From positions 124,001 to 188,000 of the forward strand of contig NZ_JAVDSH010000007.1 of NCBI RefSeq assembly GCF_031455195.1: a stretch of 64,000 nucleotides of DNA. The letters run 5' to 3'. Positions 16,721 to 25,639 of the stretch are shown in pieces. This DNA comes from Arthrobacter nitroguajacolicus_D. Its GTDB lineage: Bacteria; Actinomycetota; Actinomycetes; Actinomycetales; Micrococcaceae. The notes beneath the pieces were generated by a model, which was given only the letters and a program-made list of their open reading frames with translations, did no database searches and had not been told where the DNA came from. The translations under genes and the position numbers were made by a program. The number at the start of each line of letters is the position of its first letter. Within the stretch, counting starts at the first letter, position 1.

Positions 16721-18259
16721 TCATCCGTGCAAGAAGTCGTGACGGAGTGGCCGAGCCTCCTCTTCGAGGTAGAGCCGAACGACCGGACCCGCCGCGGTCT
16801 GGGATTGGGCCGGCAACGTCACGTCAAGCGACTCAGCGGATCGCTGCCAAGCGACGTCTTCGGCAGAACCGAGGACCCGAACCTCCCGGATTCCTCGGGT
16901 AAGGAGTCCGGCGCCGCTTCCAAACGATCGGATGCGGGCTGTGCCGTCTTGCGGATGTGCAAGCAAAGTCGCGTAGATGTAGTCGCCGGTGACGTCGGTT
17001 CGTGTGGTGAAGCGAACATCCGCCGCCGTGTACGCGGGCGAGGAGCTGTCAACGAATGAGCCGACCGTGACCGCGGTCGGACCCTCGCCGGGAATCGTCC
17101 AGGGTCGGCTGCCGTAGATCGCTTCGCCGTTTCGGGTCAGCCACTCCCCTATGGTCTTGAGGAGCCTACGTTCATCTTCCGGGATAGTGCCATCTGGCTT
17201 GGGTCCAACGTTCAGGAGAAGCACGCCGTTTTTTGAGACGGTGTCAGCCAGCTCGGCAATTAGCTCGTGCGCTTGCTTGTACTCCTGTCCTTCGACCCAG
17301 CTCCACGAAGTTCGCGACACCGACGTGTCGTTTTGCCAGACGTCGTCGCGGATGCCGCCCATGGTCCCGCGTTCAATGTCGTAGACAGCGCTCCCCGGCG
17401 TGAATGAGTTCCACTTGAAATTGATGACGACCTCACGACCCCACTCGGCTGCGCGGTTGTAGTAGTACGCGGCAAAGCGACGCAAATAGGGTTCGAAAGC
17501 CGGTGACTCGATCCACCAATCGAAGTAGAAGATCTGTGGCCGGTACTTATCAACGATCTCGACGCATCGCAGGAGCCAGTCCTCAAGGAATCGCTCATTC
17601 GGTGCGATTTCTTCACGCTGGGCCGGACCGTAGAAGTCCGCGTAGGCGGAGTCTCGAACGTCGGAGTCGAACCGGCTGCCTCCGTTCATGAAGAACCAGT
17701 GCTCTGCGCGATGACTTGACGCGCCGACAACCATCCACGCATGACCCACTGCGTCGCCGAGCTTACGGAAGATGTCCTGGCGTGGGCCCATGTTCGTCAC
17801 GCTCCACCGCGAACGATCGGTGTTGTATAGGGCGAATCCGTCGTGGTGCTCGGCGACCGGCACCACGAACTGGGCGCCAGCCTCCTTGAACAGCGCGGCC
17901 CAGTCATCGGGCTGAAACTTTTCCATCGTGAAGCTTGGGATGAAGTCCTTGTACCCGAACGCATTCTGCGGACCGTAGGTCTCGACGTGGTGTTCGAATG
18001 CCTCCGTCCCTTCGAGGTACATGGAGCGGGAATACCACTCGTCGCCAAAAGCGGGGACGGAGAACACCCCCCAGTGGAGGAAGATCCCGAACTTGCCGTC
18101 GTGGTACCACAGCGGTGCTCGATAATTCTGCAGTGACTCCCACGTGGCGTCGTGGGGCCCGGCGTCGATGACCTGCTTCACGCTGGCCAAAGCGGCGGTG
18201 TTGTCAGAGACCTCGACCGGAACGGGGAGCTCGTCGGGGTTGATCAAGGGCAACGTCAT
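16721..18259 (-). CDS. Alpha-L-fucosidase, GH29, cytoplasmic
   Basis: Retaining glycosidase of 512 residues that releases terminal alpha-L-fucose. GH29 features are clear: KFGIFLHWGVFSVPA (57-70), VVPVAEHHDGFALY (132-145), candidate nucleophile Asp247 in IFYFDWW, and the NGVLLLNVGPKPDGTIP block before a C-terminal beta-sandwich. No signal peptide is present, so it acts on imported oligosaccharides. AGAAGGAT precedes ATG 18259. It diverges from the beta-helix gene, and the shared gap holds the LacI-type site at 18365-18380. It could replace the lost fucosidase of the adjoining fucose cluster. Confidence 0.93.
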   Translation of the reverse strand: MTLPLINPDELPVPVEVSDNTAALASVKQVIDAGPHDATWESLQNYRAPLWYHDGKFGIFLHWGVFSVPAFGDEWYSRSMYLEGTEAFEHHVETYGPQNAFGYKDFIPSFTMEKFQPDDWAALFKEAGAQFVVPVAEHHDGFALYNTDRSRWSVTNMGPRQDIFRKLGDAVGHAWMVVGASSHRAEHWFFMNGGSRFDSDVRDSAYADFYGPAQREEIAPNERFLEDWLLRCVEIVDKYRPQIFYFDWWIESPAFEPYLRRFAAYYYNRAAEWGREVVINFKWNSFTPGSAVYDIERGTMGGIRDDVWQNDTSVSRTSWSWVEGQEYKQAHELIAELADTVSKNGVLLLNVGPKPDGTIPEDERRLLKTIGEWLTRNGEAIYGSRPWTIPGEGPTAVTVGSFVDSSSPAYTAADVRFTTRTDVTGDYIYATLLAHPQDGTARIRSFGSGAGLLTRGIREVRVLGSAEDVAWQRSAESLDVTLPAQSQTAAGPVVRLYLEEEARPLRHDFLHG

Positions 18260-18325
18260 TGTGGATCCTTCTCGGGAGCGTCAGTGAAATCGGGGTCGTT
18301 AGACCAGGCCGACCTAGATGGAGGG

Positions 18326-18380
18326 TTGACAGCATAGGGCATTCTGCACCACAGTGTACCCTAACTTGGAGCGTTCCAAG
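18326..18380 (+). promoter_or_regulatory. Promoter and LacI-type operator A in the fucosidase/beta-helix divergent region
   Basis: TTGACA at 18326-18331 with a CACAGT -10 candidate at 18350-18355 is followed at 18365-18380 by the inverted repeat CTTGGA-GCGT-TCCAAG. The same operator type occurs at 20927-20944 and 22432-22449. The distance from TTGACA to operator (33 bases) is close to that at the transporter promoter (35 bases). Confidence 0.65.
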
Positions 18381-18404
18381 GATGCCTGTTCAAAGGAGAA
18401 TGGA

Positions 18405-18422
18405 ATGGAAATCCCATGTTAA
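18405..18422 (+). other. Five-codon upstream ORF overlapping the beta-helix gene start
   Basis: AAGGAG at 18393-18398 is ideally spaced for ATG 18405, which encodes MEIPC and stops at TAA 18420-18422, overlapping the real start ATG 18416. Translation of the main gene may depend on this mini-ORF. Confidence 0.35.
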
Positions 18423-20848
18423 AAAGTCCGAACCGTCCCCGAGCCATGCTTTCCCTCCTCGCCGCCGTGCTCCTCACGGTGGCGGCACAAAGCACCGCCA
18501 CGATGGCAAACGCCGCAGGATCAGACCACTTCGTCGACTGCTCGGCCAGCACGAACGGCTTGGGGACCCAAGCGAGTCCGTGGAATTCCCTGGCACCAGT
18601 GAACTCTCTGCTGTTCGGCCCCGGCGAACGCGTCCTGTTCAAGGCCGGAACGACCTGCGTTGGTCAGCTCACACCCTCCGGGTCGGGATCGGCAGGAAGC
18701 CCCGCCGTCATCACGAGCTATGGAGCGGGCGCCAAGCCGGTCATCGACGGCAACGGGGTGGTGGGCGCGGTGGTCAAGCTCCTCAACGTCCAGCAGTGGC
18801 AACTCTCGGGGCTCGAGGTCCGCAACGCCGCCGAATCCCCCGCGTTCAGGACCGGAGTGCTGGTCGAGAACTCATCAGGGACGACGCTCTCAGGCATCTC
18901 CATCACTAACATGACCGTTCGCAACATCTCGGGATGGTCAGGCGGCTGGTACTCGTCAAACGCGGGAATCGCCATCCAAACCGACATAAGCACATCCGTT
19001 TCCACCTGGAACGACATCACGATCGCCAACAATACCCTTGACCATGTCGACCGCATCGCCATCGCTGTCACACCACAGGACAACCGTCGTGGTACCGGAC
19101 TGACGACGAACGTCCGCATCCTGAACAACAACATCCGGTACTCGGGCGGTGACGACATCCTGGTCGTCAACGGCGACGGAGCGCTCATCGACGGCAACGA
19201 CGCGGCGTACGGCGGGCCCAAAGCGACAACCGGATGCCCGCCTGCGGGTCAGATTTGCAATACGGCTGCGGCGTCGATCTGGGTGGCTGGCAGCAACGAC
19301 ACGACGATTCAGAACAATACGGTGGCCTGCACTATCAACCAGCAAGATGGCCAGGCGTTTGACGTCGATTGGGGTAACCACAACACGACCATCCAGTACA
19401 ACTACTCGCGCAACAACTCTGGCGGCCTTCTCCTGATGATGCAGCAGATCGGGAGCGAAGCACCTAGCGACGGAACGGTCGTCCGCTACAACATAAGCGA
19501 AGACGACACGAACACGGCCGGTTGCCCGATCGTTAGTAACTTCAATCGAGCGCACAACGTGTTCGACTTTCCTGGTGCCATTCCCAACCGGAGTGACTCG
19601 GCTTCGCCCCTTCCGGACATCTACAACAACACAATCTACATCTCGTCCGGACGGCCGACATCGGTGGTCGGAACGCGGACCGGCAATACGCAGTCCGGTT
19701 CCTACAAGTTCCGGAACAACCTGGTGCTGAACTTCGGCTCCAAGGGCTACCTTCAGACGACGGGTTCGGTCTTCGCCAACAACCTCCTTTATGGGCCGCG
19801 TAACAACAATGAGCCGACAGCCGGGACAATCTACTCGTCGCCCCAGTTAGTCGGTCCGCTCCAATCCGCGACCCAAGCCTCCGGGGGCGCGACGGCATAT
19901 CAGCCCCGGGAATCGTCGCCGACATTGGGCACCGGTGTGCCTATCGCCTCCAACGGCGGCCGGGATTTCCCTGGTAAGCCCATTTCGGCGGTTCCCAGTA
20001 TCGGTGCGTATGAGAACGCCACCACGAACTTGGTTCGAAATGGCAGCTTTGATTCGGGCGAACTCACACCGTGGAGTCTCAGTGGGGCAGGATCATCGCT
20101 GACCACGAGTACCGCGTCCAACGGCACTTCGGCCTTGCAGACGGGCAATGCCAATAGCGGAGTCGAAAATACTGTTAGCGGGCTCACTCCGTCAACCACG
20201 TACCTCCTCTCGGCGCGGGTCAAGGTCGGCGTCGCCGGTGAGCAGCTCGCAATCGGAGTCAAGAACTTTGGCGGGTCGGAGAACTACAGCAAGTCAACTG
20301 ACACGGATTGGGCGCTCAACACCGTGGCGTTCACCACGGGACCCACCAACACGACGGCGACGATCTACTGCTACAAGAACGATGGCACCGGGCAGGGTTA
20401 CTGTGACGACTTCAGCATCGTTAAGCTCACCAACCCAGGAAACCTCGTCACCAACGGAGGGTTCGAGACCGGTTCTCCAACACCGTGGACACCGTCCTCG
20501 TCTGTCCCCGTCAACGTGACGGCGTCAGCTGCCCACAGCGGGTCGTTCGGGCTTGTGACCGGGCCAGCGAATAGCGGGGTGCAACAGACGATCAACGGGC
20601 TCCAGCCAGGGAGGACTTACGTCCTCACAGGATGGCTTCACGCGATATCTGGCGAAGAGGTTGCTCTCGGCGTCAAGTCGTTCGGCGCTGCCGAGTCATT
20701 CCGCACCGTGGCAGGGGCGACATATGCTCCCGCGACGGTGGTGTTCACCACGGGTACTGCCAGCACGCAGGCTACCGTCTATTGCTACAAGAACGCGGGA
20801 ACGGCCGCGGGGGCATGCGATGACCTCGCGCTGAAGGAACTGGGCTAG
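18416..20848 (+). CDS. Secreted right-handed beta-helix protein with two C-terminal carbohydrate-binding modules
   Basis: Exported protein of 810 residues. A signal peptide (about 1-34, cleavage near ANAAG) is followed by a parallel beta-helix domain (about 38-530) that opens with YGAGAKPVIDGNG and has many NNT/NNN turns, as in pectate-lyase-like proteins. Residues 538-675 and 676-810 are two homologous beta-sandwich modules, each starting NLV.NG.F and containing YCYKN and CDD, resembling CBM4/9-like binding modules. Enzymatic type (lyase, hydrolase or epimerase) and substrate are not evident. It is controlled by operator A and ends in a strong hairpin at 20864-20896. Confidence 0.85.
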   Translation: MLKSPNRPRAMLSLLAAVLLTVAAQSTATMANAAGSDHFVDCSASTNGLGTQASPWNSLAPVNSLLFGPGERVLFKAGTTCVGQLTPSGSGSAGSPAVITSYGAGAKPVIDGNGVVGAVVKLLNVQQWQLSGLEVRNAAESPAFRTGVLVENSSGTTLSGISITNMTVRNISGWSGGWYSSNAGIAIQTDISTSVSTWNDITIANNTLDHVDRIAIAVTPQDNRRGTGLTTNVRILNNNIRYSGGDDILVVNGDGALIDGNDAAYGGPKATTGCPPAGQICNTAAASIWVAGSNDTTIQNNTVACTINQQDGQAFDVDWGNHNTTIQYNYSRNNSGGLLLMMQQIGSEAPSDGTVVRYNISEDDTNTAGCPIVSNFNRAHNVFDFPGAIPNRSDSASPLPDIYNNTIYISSGRPTSVVGTRTGNTQSGSYKFRNNLVLNFGSKGYLQTTGSVFANNLLYGPRNNNEPTAGTIYSSPQLVGPLQSATQASGGATAYQPRESSPTLGTGVPIASNGGRDFPGKPISAVPSIGAYENATTNLVRNGSFDSGELTPWSLSGAGSSLTTSTASNGTSALQTGNANSGVENTVSGLTPSTTYLLSARVKVGVAGEQLAIGVKNFGGSENYSKSTDTDWALNTVAFTTGPTNTTATIYCYKNDGTGQGYCDDFSIVKLTNPGNLVTNGGFETGSPTPWTPSSSVPVNVTASAAHSGSFGLVTGPANSGVQQTINGLQPGRTYVLTGWLHAISGEEVALGVKSFGAAESFRTVAGATYAPATVVFTTGTASTQATVYCYKNAGTAAGACDDLALKELG

Positions 20849-20863
20849 CAACCATTGCGACCT

Positions 20864-20896
20864 GTGGCTGTGTTGGCAAATCGCCGACACAGCCAC
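20864..20896 (+). terminator. Hairpin terminator after the beta-helix gene
   Basis: A 10-bp perfect stem (20864-20873 with 20887-20896) with an inner GGC/GCC extension lies 16 bases after the stop. There is no T-run. It isolates the following LacI gene. Confidence 0.75.
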
Positions 20897-20926
20897 GCCG
20901 CGCCATTGCTCTCGGTGCGCTATTGT

Positions 20927-20944
20927 ATTTGGTACGCTCCAAAT
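20927..20944. promoter_or_regulatory. LacI-type operator B upstream of the repressor gene
   Basis: ATTTGG-TACGCT-CCAAAT has perfect 6-bp arms around a central CG. It lies 55 bases before the LacI start and shares the TTGG..CG..CAA pattern with operators A and C, consistent with autoregulation. Confidence 0.65.
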
Positions 20945-20999
20945 CGGCCGCGGACCGATGGATCTTCAGGCGCGGCAAGGTACGGATCTAAGGACGGGA

Positions 21000-22013
21000 A
21001 TGGGCCGGCAAGTAACACTAGAAGATGTCGCCGCCGAGGCGAACGTCTCCAAGAGCAGCGTTTCAAATGTGATCCGAAACCATCCAAACGTTCGGGAGTC
21101 GATGCGCCAGCGTGTCAACGCGGCCATCGAGAAACTCGGCTACCGGCCCCAAGCCATTGGTCAAAATCTCGTCTCGGGGCGGACCGGTCTCGTGAGTCTC
21201 GCGATCCCCAATTTTGCCCAGCCCTACTTCGCCGAGTTGGCACGGGCCGCGGTAGCCGCAGCCGACGACGCCGGCATGCGACTGATCGTTCAGCAGACCG
21301 ACAATCTCTTGGAGCGTGAACGAGAAGCTGCGGACTCATGGAATCTGGGAGCCGCGGATGGCCTCATATTCAGCCCCTCGGTGATCGACGACGAAGAGAT
21401 CGAGGCGAGGCGCGGCCGGGCCCCGCTCGTGCTGTTAGGTGAGCGATCGAAGTTGTCCTCCGTCGATCGCGTCGGTATCGACTCCGTGGCGATCTCACAC
21501 GCCGCCACCAAGCACCTGCTGGATCAAGGCCGGTCGCGACTGGTGATGATTGGCGACAAGACATTCGGCGACCCGTTCGTCGTATCAGAACGCGAAGCCG
21601 GTTTCCACCTGGCATTGGAGGAAGCCGGCCTGCACGAAGCCGGACCCGTCACGGCGGTTCGGGATTGGACTCGCGAAGACGGAGCCCGCTCAATCGAAGA
21701 GCTCATCGACGCCAACGTCGAGTTTGACGGGGTTTTCTGCGCGAACGACCTGCTCGCACTAGGCGCGATGTCGGCGCTTCGGCGACGCAATCTGAAGGTC
21801 CCGGAGGACGTCGCAGTGATCGGAATCGACGACATCGAAGACGGCCAGTTTGCTTCACCGACGCTGTCGACGATGTTCATCGACAAAGAGTGGATGGCGC
21901 ATGAGGCGATCCGGCTGCTTGCCAAGCAACTCACCGACCCGGACTCGATCCCTGAACAACTCAGCGTTCCGTTCCGGCTCGTAGCGCGAGAATCAACCGC
22001 TTCTCCACGCTGA
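21000..22013 (+). CDS. LacI family transcriptional repressor of the polysaccharide locus
   Basis: DNA-binding repressor of 337 residues from ATG 21000. The N-terminal HTH and hinge are textbook LacI: VTLEDVAAEANVSKSSVSNVI, then INAAIEKLGYRP-like sequence. A periplasmic-binding-protein-like sensor domain follows, which should bind a sugar released from the polymer. An upstream ATG at 20958 is in frame, but 21000 has AAGGAC just before it and starts three residues ahead of the HTH, as is usual. Its predicted operators lie at 18365-18380, 20927-20944 and 22432-22449, covering the fucosidase, beta-helix, repressor and transporter units. Confidence 0.93.
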   Translation: MGRQVTLEDVAAEANVSKSSVSNVIRNHPNVRESMRQRVNAAIEKLGYRPQAIGQNLVSGRTGLVSLAIPNFAQPYFAELARAAVAAADDAGMRLIVQQTDNLLEREREAADSWNLGAADGLIFSPSVIDDEEIEARRGRAPLVLLGERSKLSSVDRVGIDSVAISHAATKHLLDQGRSRLVMIGDKTFGDPFVVSEREAGFHLALEEAGLHEAGPVTAVRDWTREDGARSIEELIDANVEFDGVFCANDLLALGAMSALRRRNLKVPEDVAVIGIDDIEDGQFASPTLSTMFIDKEWMAHEAIRLLAKQLTDPDSIPEQLSVPFRLVARESTASPR

Positions 22014-22390
22014 CCCCGGGGAATCACGTCAAGATTCCAGCTTGTGCAGAGTGCATAGTCATTCTATTTGACCTTGATGGCAGGCTGGCTTTGGTTCGCG
22101 TTTCCGCTGCGCCAAAACCAGGAGATCAGCGCTTATAGCCGTGATCTGGACGAGTTCAAGGGCCCTCCCGAAGCCGCCTCGCTAGCATCCCGCGGGATGC
22201 TATCGGTCCAGGGCGAGTTAAACGGAGTCGCAGACCGGTGGCAGGACGGCCACGGCCCTGCTTGCGCTCATTGAACGGGGTAAACGCTAAGGCGGCGGGG
22301 CACCACACGGCGGATACGCCGCCAGGGCGCTTTTTTAGGGGATTGCCCAAGACGGTTCCCTAGGCTTATCTGAGGAGTCGAGGCGCCCGC
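22014..22390. other. Intergenic region with a GC-rich hairpin before the transporter promoter
   Basis: No gene is seen. GGCGGCG (22291-22297) can pair with CGCCGCC (22317-22323), followed at 22331-22336 by TTTTTT. The seven-base gap between stem and T-run makes terminator function uncertain. Confidence 0.4.
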
Positions 22391-22449
22391 TTGACAAATC
22401 TATCTGGCGAGATCATCCTGTAGATGCGCCCATTTGGAGCGTTACAAAT
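22391..22449 (+). promoter_or_regulatory. Promoter and LacI-type operator C of the sugar ABC transporter operon
   Basis: TTGACA at 22391-22396 and a weak CATCCT at 22414-22419 form a promoter candidate. The 18-bp inverted repeat ATTTGGAGC-GTTACAAAT at 22432-22449 lies just downstream, where a bound repressor would block initiation or elongation. Confidence 0.65.
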
Positions 22450-22468
22450 TCTCAATGGAGAGGACACC

Positions 22469-23779
22469 ATGAATAACAGCACCCGACCTGATCGCAGGGA
22501 CGTTGCTCCTTCAGGAAGCACAAGAGGACGTCATGGACGCCTGGTCGTGGGAGCTGTTGTCGCCCTGTCCGCGCTCCTGATGACGGGCTGCGCATCGACC
22601 GGCACAAGCGGAACCGGCGACAAGACTGTCCTGAAGGTGTACGGCTGGAAGGGCGGCGACGCCGAGCCAGCCAACGTGAAAGAGATCAATGCCGCGTTCG
22701 AGAAGGCGAACCCGGATATTTCGCTCCAGTACGAATTTATCCCGTCAGCTGCATACCCTCAGCGTGTGCAGTCGGAACTTCTCGCTGGAAACACCGCAGA
22801 CGTCATCATGACAGACTCTGCCAAGGTCCAGGACTGGGGATCCTCTGGATACCTCGAGGATCTGTCTTCGCAGCCCTGGGTGGGGGATGTGCGCAAGGAG
22901 ATCAAGCCGTTCGTTGAGAACGACAGTAAGACCTATGCGATGCCGATGGAGGTGATTGGCATTTCCCTCTTCGCCAACAACGCCCTGCTGCAGAAGGCAG
23001 GAATCACGTCGCCACCGGCGACGTGGCCCGAGTTCGAGACGGCCCTCCAGAAGGCGAAAGACGCCGGCATCACTCCACTTTCTTTGCCCAACAAGGGCGG
23101 GTGGACGGGAGACGCAGCGATCAACGCCATTGCCGCCTCCCTCGTCTACAAAGACCATCCGACATTCGACGCGGATTTCGTTCAAGGGAAGGCGTCCTTC
23201 TCTGCTTGGAAGTCCTCGCTGCAGCAACTGATGGACCTGCAGTCTAAGGGGTTCGTTGACTTCAAGAGCGAACTCGGCGTTGATGAGTGGAGCACGGGGA
23301 TTTCGGACTTCCAAGCAGGCAAGAGCGCGTTCTATGTGCAGGGCGCGTGGAACCAGTCATCGTTCACGAAGGCAGGACTGGACAGCTCGTTCATTCCGTG
23401 GCCGGCGACCAGCAATGCCGATTCGAATGCCAACCTTTTCGTCGGGACTATGTTCAGCGTCAATGCCAAGTCAAAGGCCAAGTCGCCGGCAGAGAAGTAT
23501 GTCCAGTTCTGGTCTGAGAGCAAGAACGCCTCGCCGTACCTGGAGGCCGAGAACGCAGTCTCGCCGTTCACCAGCGGTGAGAGCCCGTCCGGGCCGGCGA
23601 CGAAGACCTTCACTGCGGCGGTAAACGAGGGAAGGTTCCGCATTCTGCCTTCCAATACGTGGGCCGATGCCGCAGGCGAGAAGACTCTGCAGGAACAGAT
23701 CCAAGCCCTCTGGCTTGGTCAGCAAAGCATCGATCAGACGGTCAAGAACCTCGACGAAAAGCTCAAACCCACGAAGTAG
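22469..23779 (+). CDS. Sugar ABC transporter substrate-binding lipoprotein (family 1)
   Basis: Extracellular solute-binding protein of 436 residues. A twin-basic N-terminus leads into a hydrophobic stretch and the lipobox LMTGC, so the mature protein is lipid-anchored outside the membrane. The body resembles MalE-type binding proteins (NKGGWTGDAAINAI, GKSAFYVQGAWN). An in-frame ATG at 22424 overlaps operator C and is rejected; ATG 22469 has GGAGAGGA in front. Two permease genes follow, separated by a hairpin that probably sets a high binding-protein to permease ratio. The ligand is probably an oligosaccharide released by the secreted enzymes (inference). Confidence 0.92.
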   Translation: MNNSTRPDRRDVAPSGSTRGRHGRLVVGAVVALSALLMTGCASTGTSGTGDKTVLKVYGWKGGDAEPANVKEINAAFEKANPDISLQYEFIPSAAYPQRVQSELLAGNTADVIMTDSAKVQDWGSSGYLEDLSSQPWVGDVRKEIKPFVENDSKTYAMPMEVIGISLFANNALLQKAGITSPPATWPEFETALQKAKDAGITPLSLPNKGGWTGDAAINAIAASLVYKDHPTFDADFVQGKASFSAWKSSLQQLMDLQSKGFVDFKSELGVDEWSTGISDFQAGKSAFYVQGAWNQSSFTKAGLDSSFIPWPATSNADSNANLFVGTMFSVNAKSKAKSPAEKYVQFWSESKNASPYLEAENAVSPFTSGESPSGPATKTFTAAVNEGRFRILPSNTWADAAGEKTLQEQIQALWLGQQSIDQTVKNLDEKLKPTK

Positions 23780-23785
23780 ACAACG

Positions 23786-23825
23786 ACAGCAGGGGCCGAG
23801 TGGCATCCGGCTCGACCCCTGCTGT
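23786..23825 (+). terminator. Intra-operon hairpin between binding protein and permease genes
   Basis: A 10-bp perfect stem (23786-23795 with 23816-23825) with an inner CGAG/CTCG pair lies between the binding protein stop and the first permease. Such structures commonly protect the upstream mRNA or attenuate permease expression. Confidence 0.7.
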
Positions 23826-23848
23826 TCAGTTCGATTGAAGGAAGTTCG

Positions 23849-24724
23849 ATGATCCACCGCAGACCGCTCTTAGCCGTCGCCTTCATGGCCCCGGCCCTGG
23901 CGACGTACCTCGCCATAATTGTGTACCCGCTGGTGCAAGGACTCGTATTGAGCGCCACGGACAGCAAAATCGGAAATGCCGGCGACTTCGTCGGCACGGC
24001 CAACTACGTCACCATGGCTAGCGACAGCGGCGTTATACGGGCACTGGGAGTCACTGTGGCATATGCGGTCGTAGTGGTCATCGCGCAGAATGGGATCGGT
24101 CTGGTCCTGGCCAGGGCTCTGTTCATGCGCCCGCGCGTCCGCCAACTTGGCAGCACAATCATTCTCGTTCCCACTCTCATGTCGGCCGTGATGGCCGCGT
24201 TCGTCTGGAACTCGCTTCTCGCGCCAGACGGAGCTGTCAACTCCCTCCTTAAATCGCTCGGTTTAGGCACGCTGACGCACGTGTGGCTCGGCGATCCATC
24301 AACGGCACTCTGGGCGATCGCGCTAGTCAACATTTGGATGTTTTCAGGCTATTCGGCCGCCATCTTTTTAGCCGGGTACATGAACCTCCCGACCGAACTC
24401 CTCGACGCATCGAGCATGGACGGAGCGGCAGGCTGGCGCAGATTCGTTTCGGTCGAATGGCCGCTTCTAGCCCCGGCCACAACCGTAAGCGTCACCCTTT
24501 CCCTGCTCGGGTCGCTCAAAGTTTTCGAACTCCCCTTCGTGATGACGAACGGTGGACCAGCCGGTTCGACCACGACCCTCACCATGCTGATCTTCCAAAA
24601 GATCTTCGGAGGACAGGGAAGTTTCGCCTATGGCACGACCATCGCCGTCCTCCTCCTGGTTGTCGTCGTGCTCTTTGCCGGAGTGACCCAATCCCTTCTT
24701 CGACGTCGCGAGGAGCGAATCTAA
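23849..24724 (+). CDS. Sugar ABC transporter permease, MalF/UgpA type
   Basis: Inner-membrane permease of 291 residues with about six transmembrane segments. The cytoplasmic EAA loop that contacts the ATPase is recognisable as ELLDASSMDGAAGWRRFVSV. AAGGAAG precedes ATG 23849. It pairs with the next permease (one base between stop and start) to form the channel. No ATP-binding subunit is encoded in the cluster, so a shared MsmK-type ATPase elsewhere must energise transport (family knowledge and inference). Confidence 0.93.
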   Translation: MIHRRPLLAVAFMAPALATYLAIIVYPLVQGLVLSATDSKIGNAGDFVGTANYVTMASDSGVIRALGVTVAYAVVVVIAQNGIGLVLARALFMRPRVRQLGSTIILVPTLMSAVMAAFVWNSLLAPDGAVNSLLKSLGLGTLTHVWLGDPSTALWAIALVNIWMFSGYSAAIFLAGYMNLPTELLDASSMDGAAGWRRFVSVEWPLLAPATTVSVTLSLLGSLKVFELPFVMTNGGPAGSTTTLTMLIFQKIFGGQGSFAYGTTIAVLLLVVVVLFAGVTQSLLRRREERI

Positions 24725-24725
24725 G

Positions 24726-25637
24726 ATGCACAACACAACGATCACCACACCCCCGACAGCACGGACATCACCAACAGCATTCCGAGCGGAACGTCGGGCT
24801 GGTGCACAAGGAGTGCGGCGCAGACCTGTATCGCTGGTCGGCGATGTGATCCTGACCGTAGCCGTCGTCCTGATCTTCGCCCCGTTCGCCTACACAGTCG
24901 TGACATCGTTGCGCCCTCCCTCCGACGTGATCAACGACCCGCTTGGCTGGCCGACGAGTCTGACGATCGACAACATCACGAACGCCTATTCGAAGATGAA
25001 CTACGCCCAAGGGGTGCTCAGCTCGGCCGTCGTCCTGGCCGGCGCGTTGATCTTGACCATAGTCGTCGGAGCGCTTGCCGCGTACCCGCTTGCACGTATC
25101 ACCCGATCGTGGACGAGCTGGGTGTACCGCCTCTTCCTTGCGGGCTCGACAGTGCCGATCTTTGTGTTAATCGCCCCGCTGTACCTCTTGCTTCGAGACG
25201 TTGGCCTTCTGAACAGCTACGCGGGAATCATTCTCGCCTACACAGCCATCAACCTTCCGGTCGCGATCTTCTTCTACACATCATTCTTCCGACAGATTCC
25301 AATCGAGCTGGAGGAAGCGGCCGCGATCGACGGATCGGGACCCGTGCGCACGTTCTTCGTTGTGCTTTTCCCTCTCCTCCGACCCGTCACTGCGACCCTT
25401 GCCACATTCCTGACTCTCAGCGTCTGGAATGACCTGCTCATTCCGCTGGTCTTCGTGCAGGATCCATCAATAAAAACGGTGATGGTGAATGCCTACTCCC
25501 TTGTTGGCAGTTACACCCTGGACCCGAGCTTGCTCTTCCCCGCCGCGTTGCTCGGCGTCGCGCCCCTACTCATCGTGTTTGCCTTCTTGCAGCGGCAAAT
25601 CGTCAGCGGACTCACGATGGGTGCCGTGAAGTCTTGA
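24726..25637 (+). CDS. Sugar ABC transporter permease, MalG/UgpE type
   Basis: Second permease of 303 residues with about six membrane spans after a polar N-terminus. The EAA loop reads ELEEAAAIDGSGPVRTFFVVLFPLLRP, close to consensus. ATG 24726 follows the previous stop by one base, and its own stop lies two bases before the GH43-like start, so the operon is tight. It completes the importer with the proteins at 22469 and 23849. Confidence 0.94.
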   Translation: MHNTTITTPPTARTSPTAFRAERRAGAQGVRRRPVSLVGDVILTVAVVLIFAPFAYTVVTSLRPPSDVINDPLGWPTSLTIDNITNAYSKMNYAQGVLSSAVVLAGALILTIVVGALAAYPLARITRSWTSWVYRLFLAGSTVPIFVLIAPLYLLLRDVGLLNSYAGIILAYTAINLPVAIFFYTSFFRQIPIELEEAAAIDGSGPVRTFFVVLFPLLRPVTATLATFLTLSVWNDLLIPLVFVQDPSIKTVMVNAYSLVGSYTLDPSLLFPAALLGVAPLLIVFAFLQRQIVSGLTMGAVKS

Positions 25638-25639
25638 CA

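Noticed and set aside
22291..22336. Terminator after the LacI gene
   Set aside because: The T-run is separated from the stem by seven bases, so it is noted only as a hairpin.
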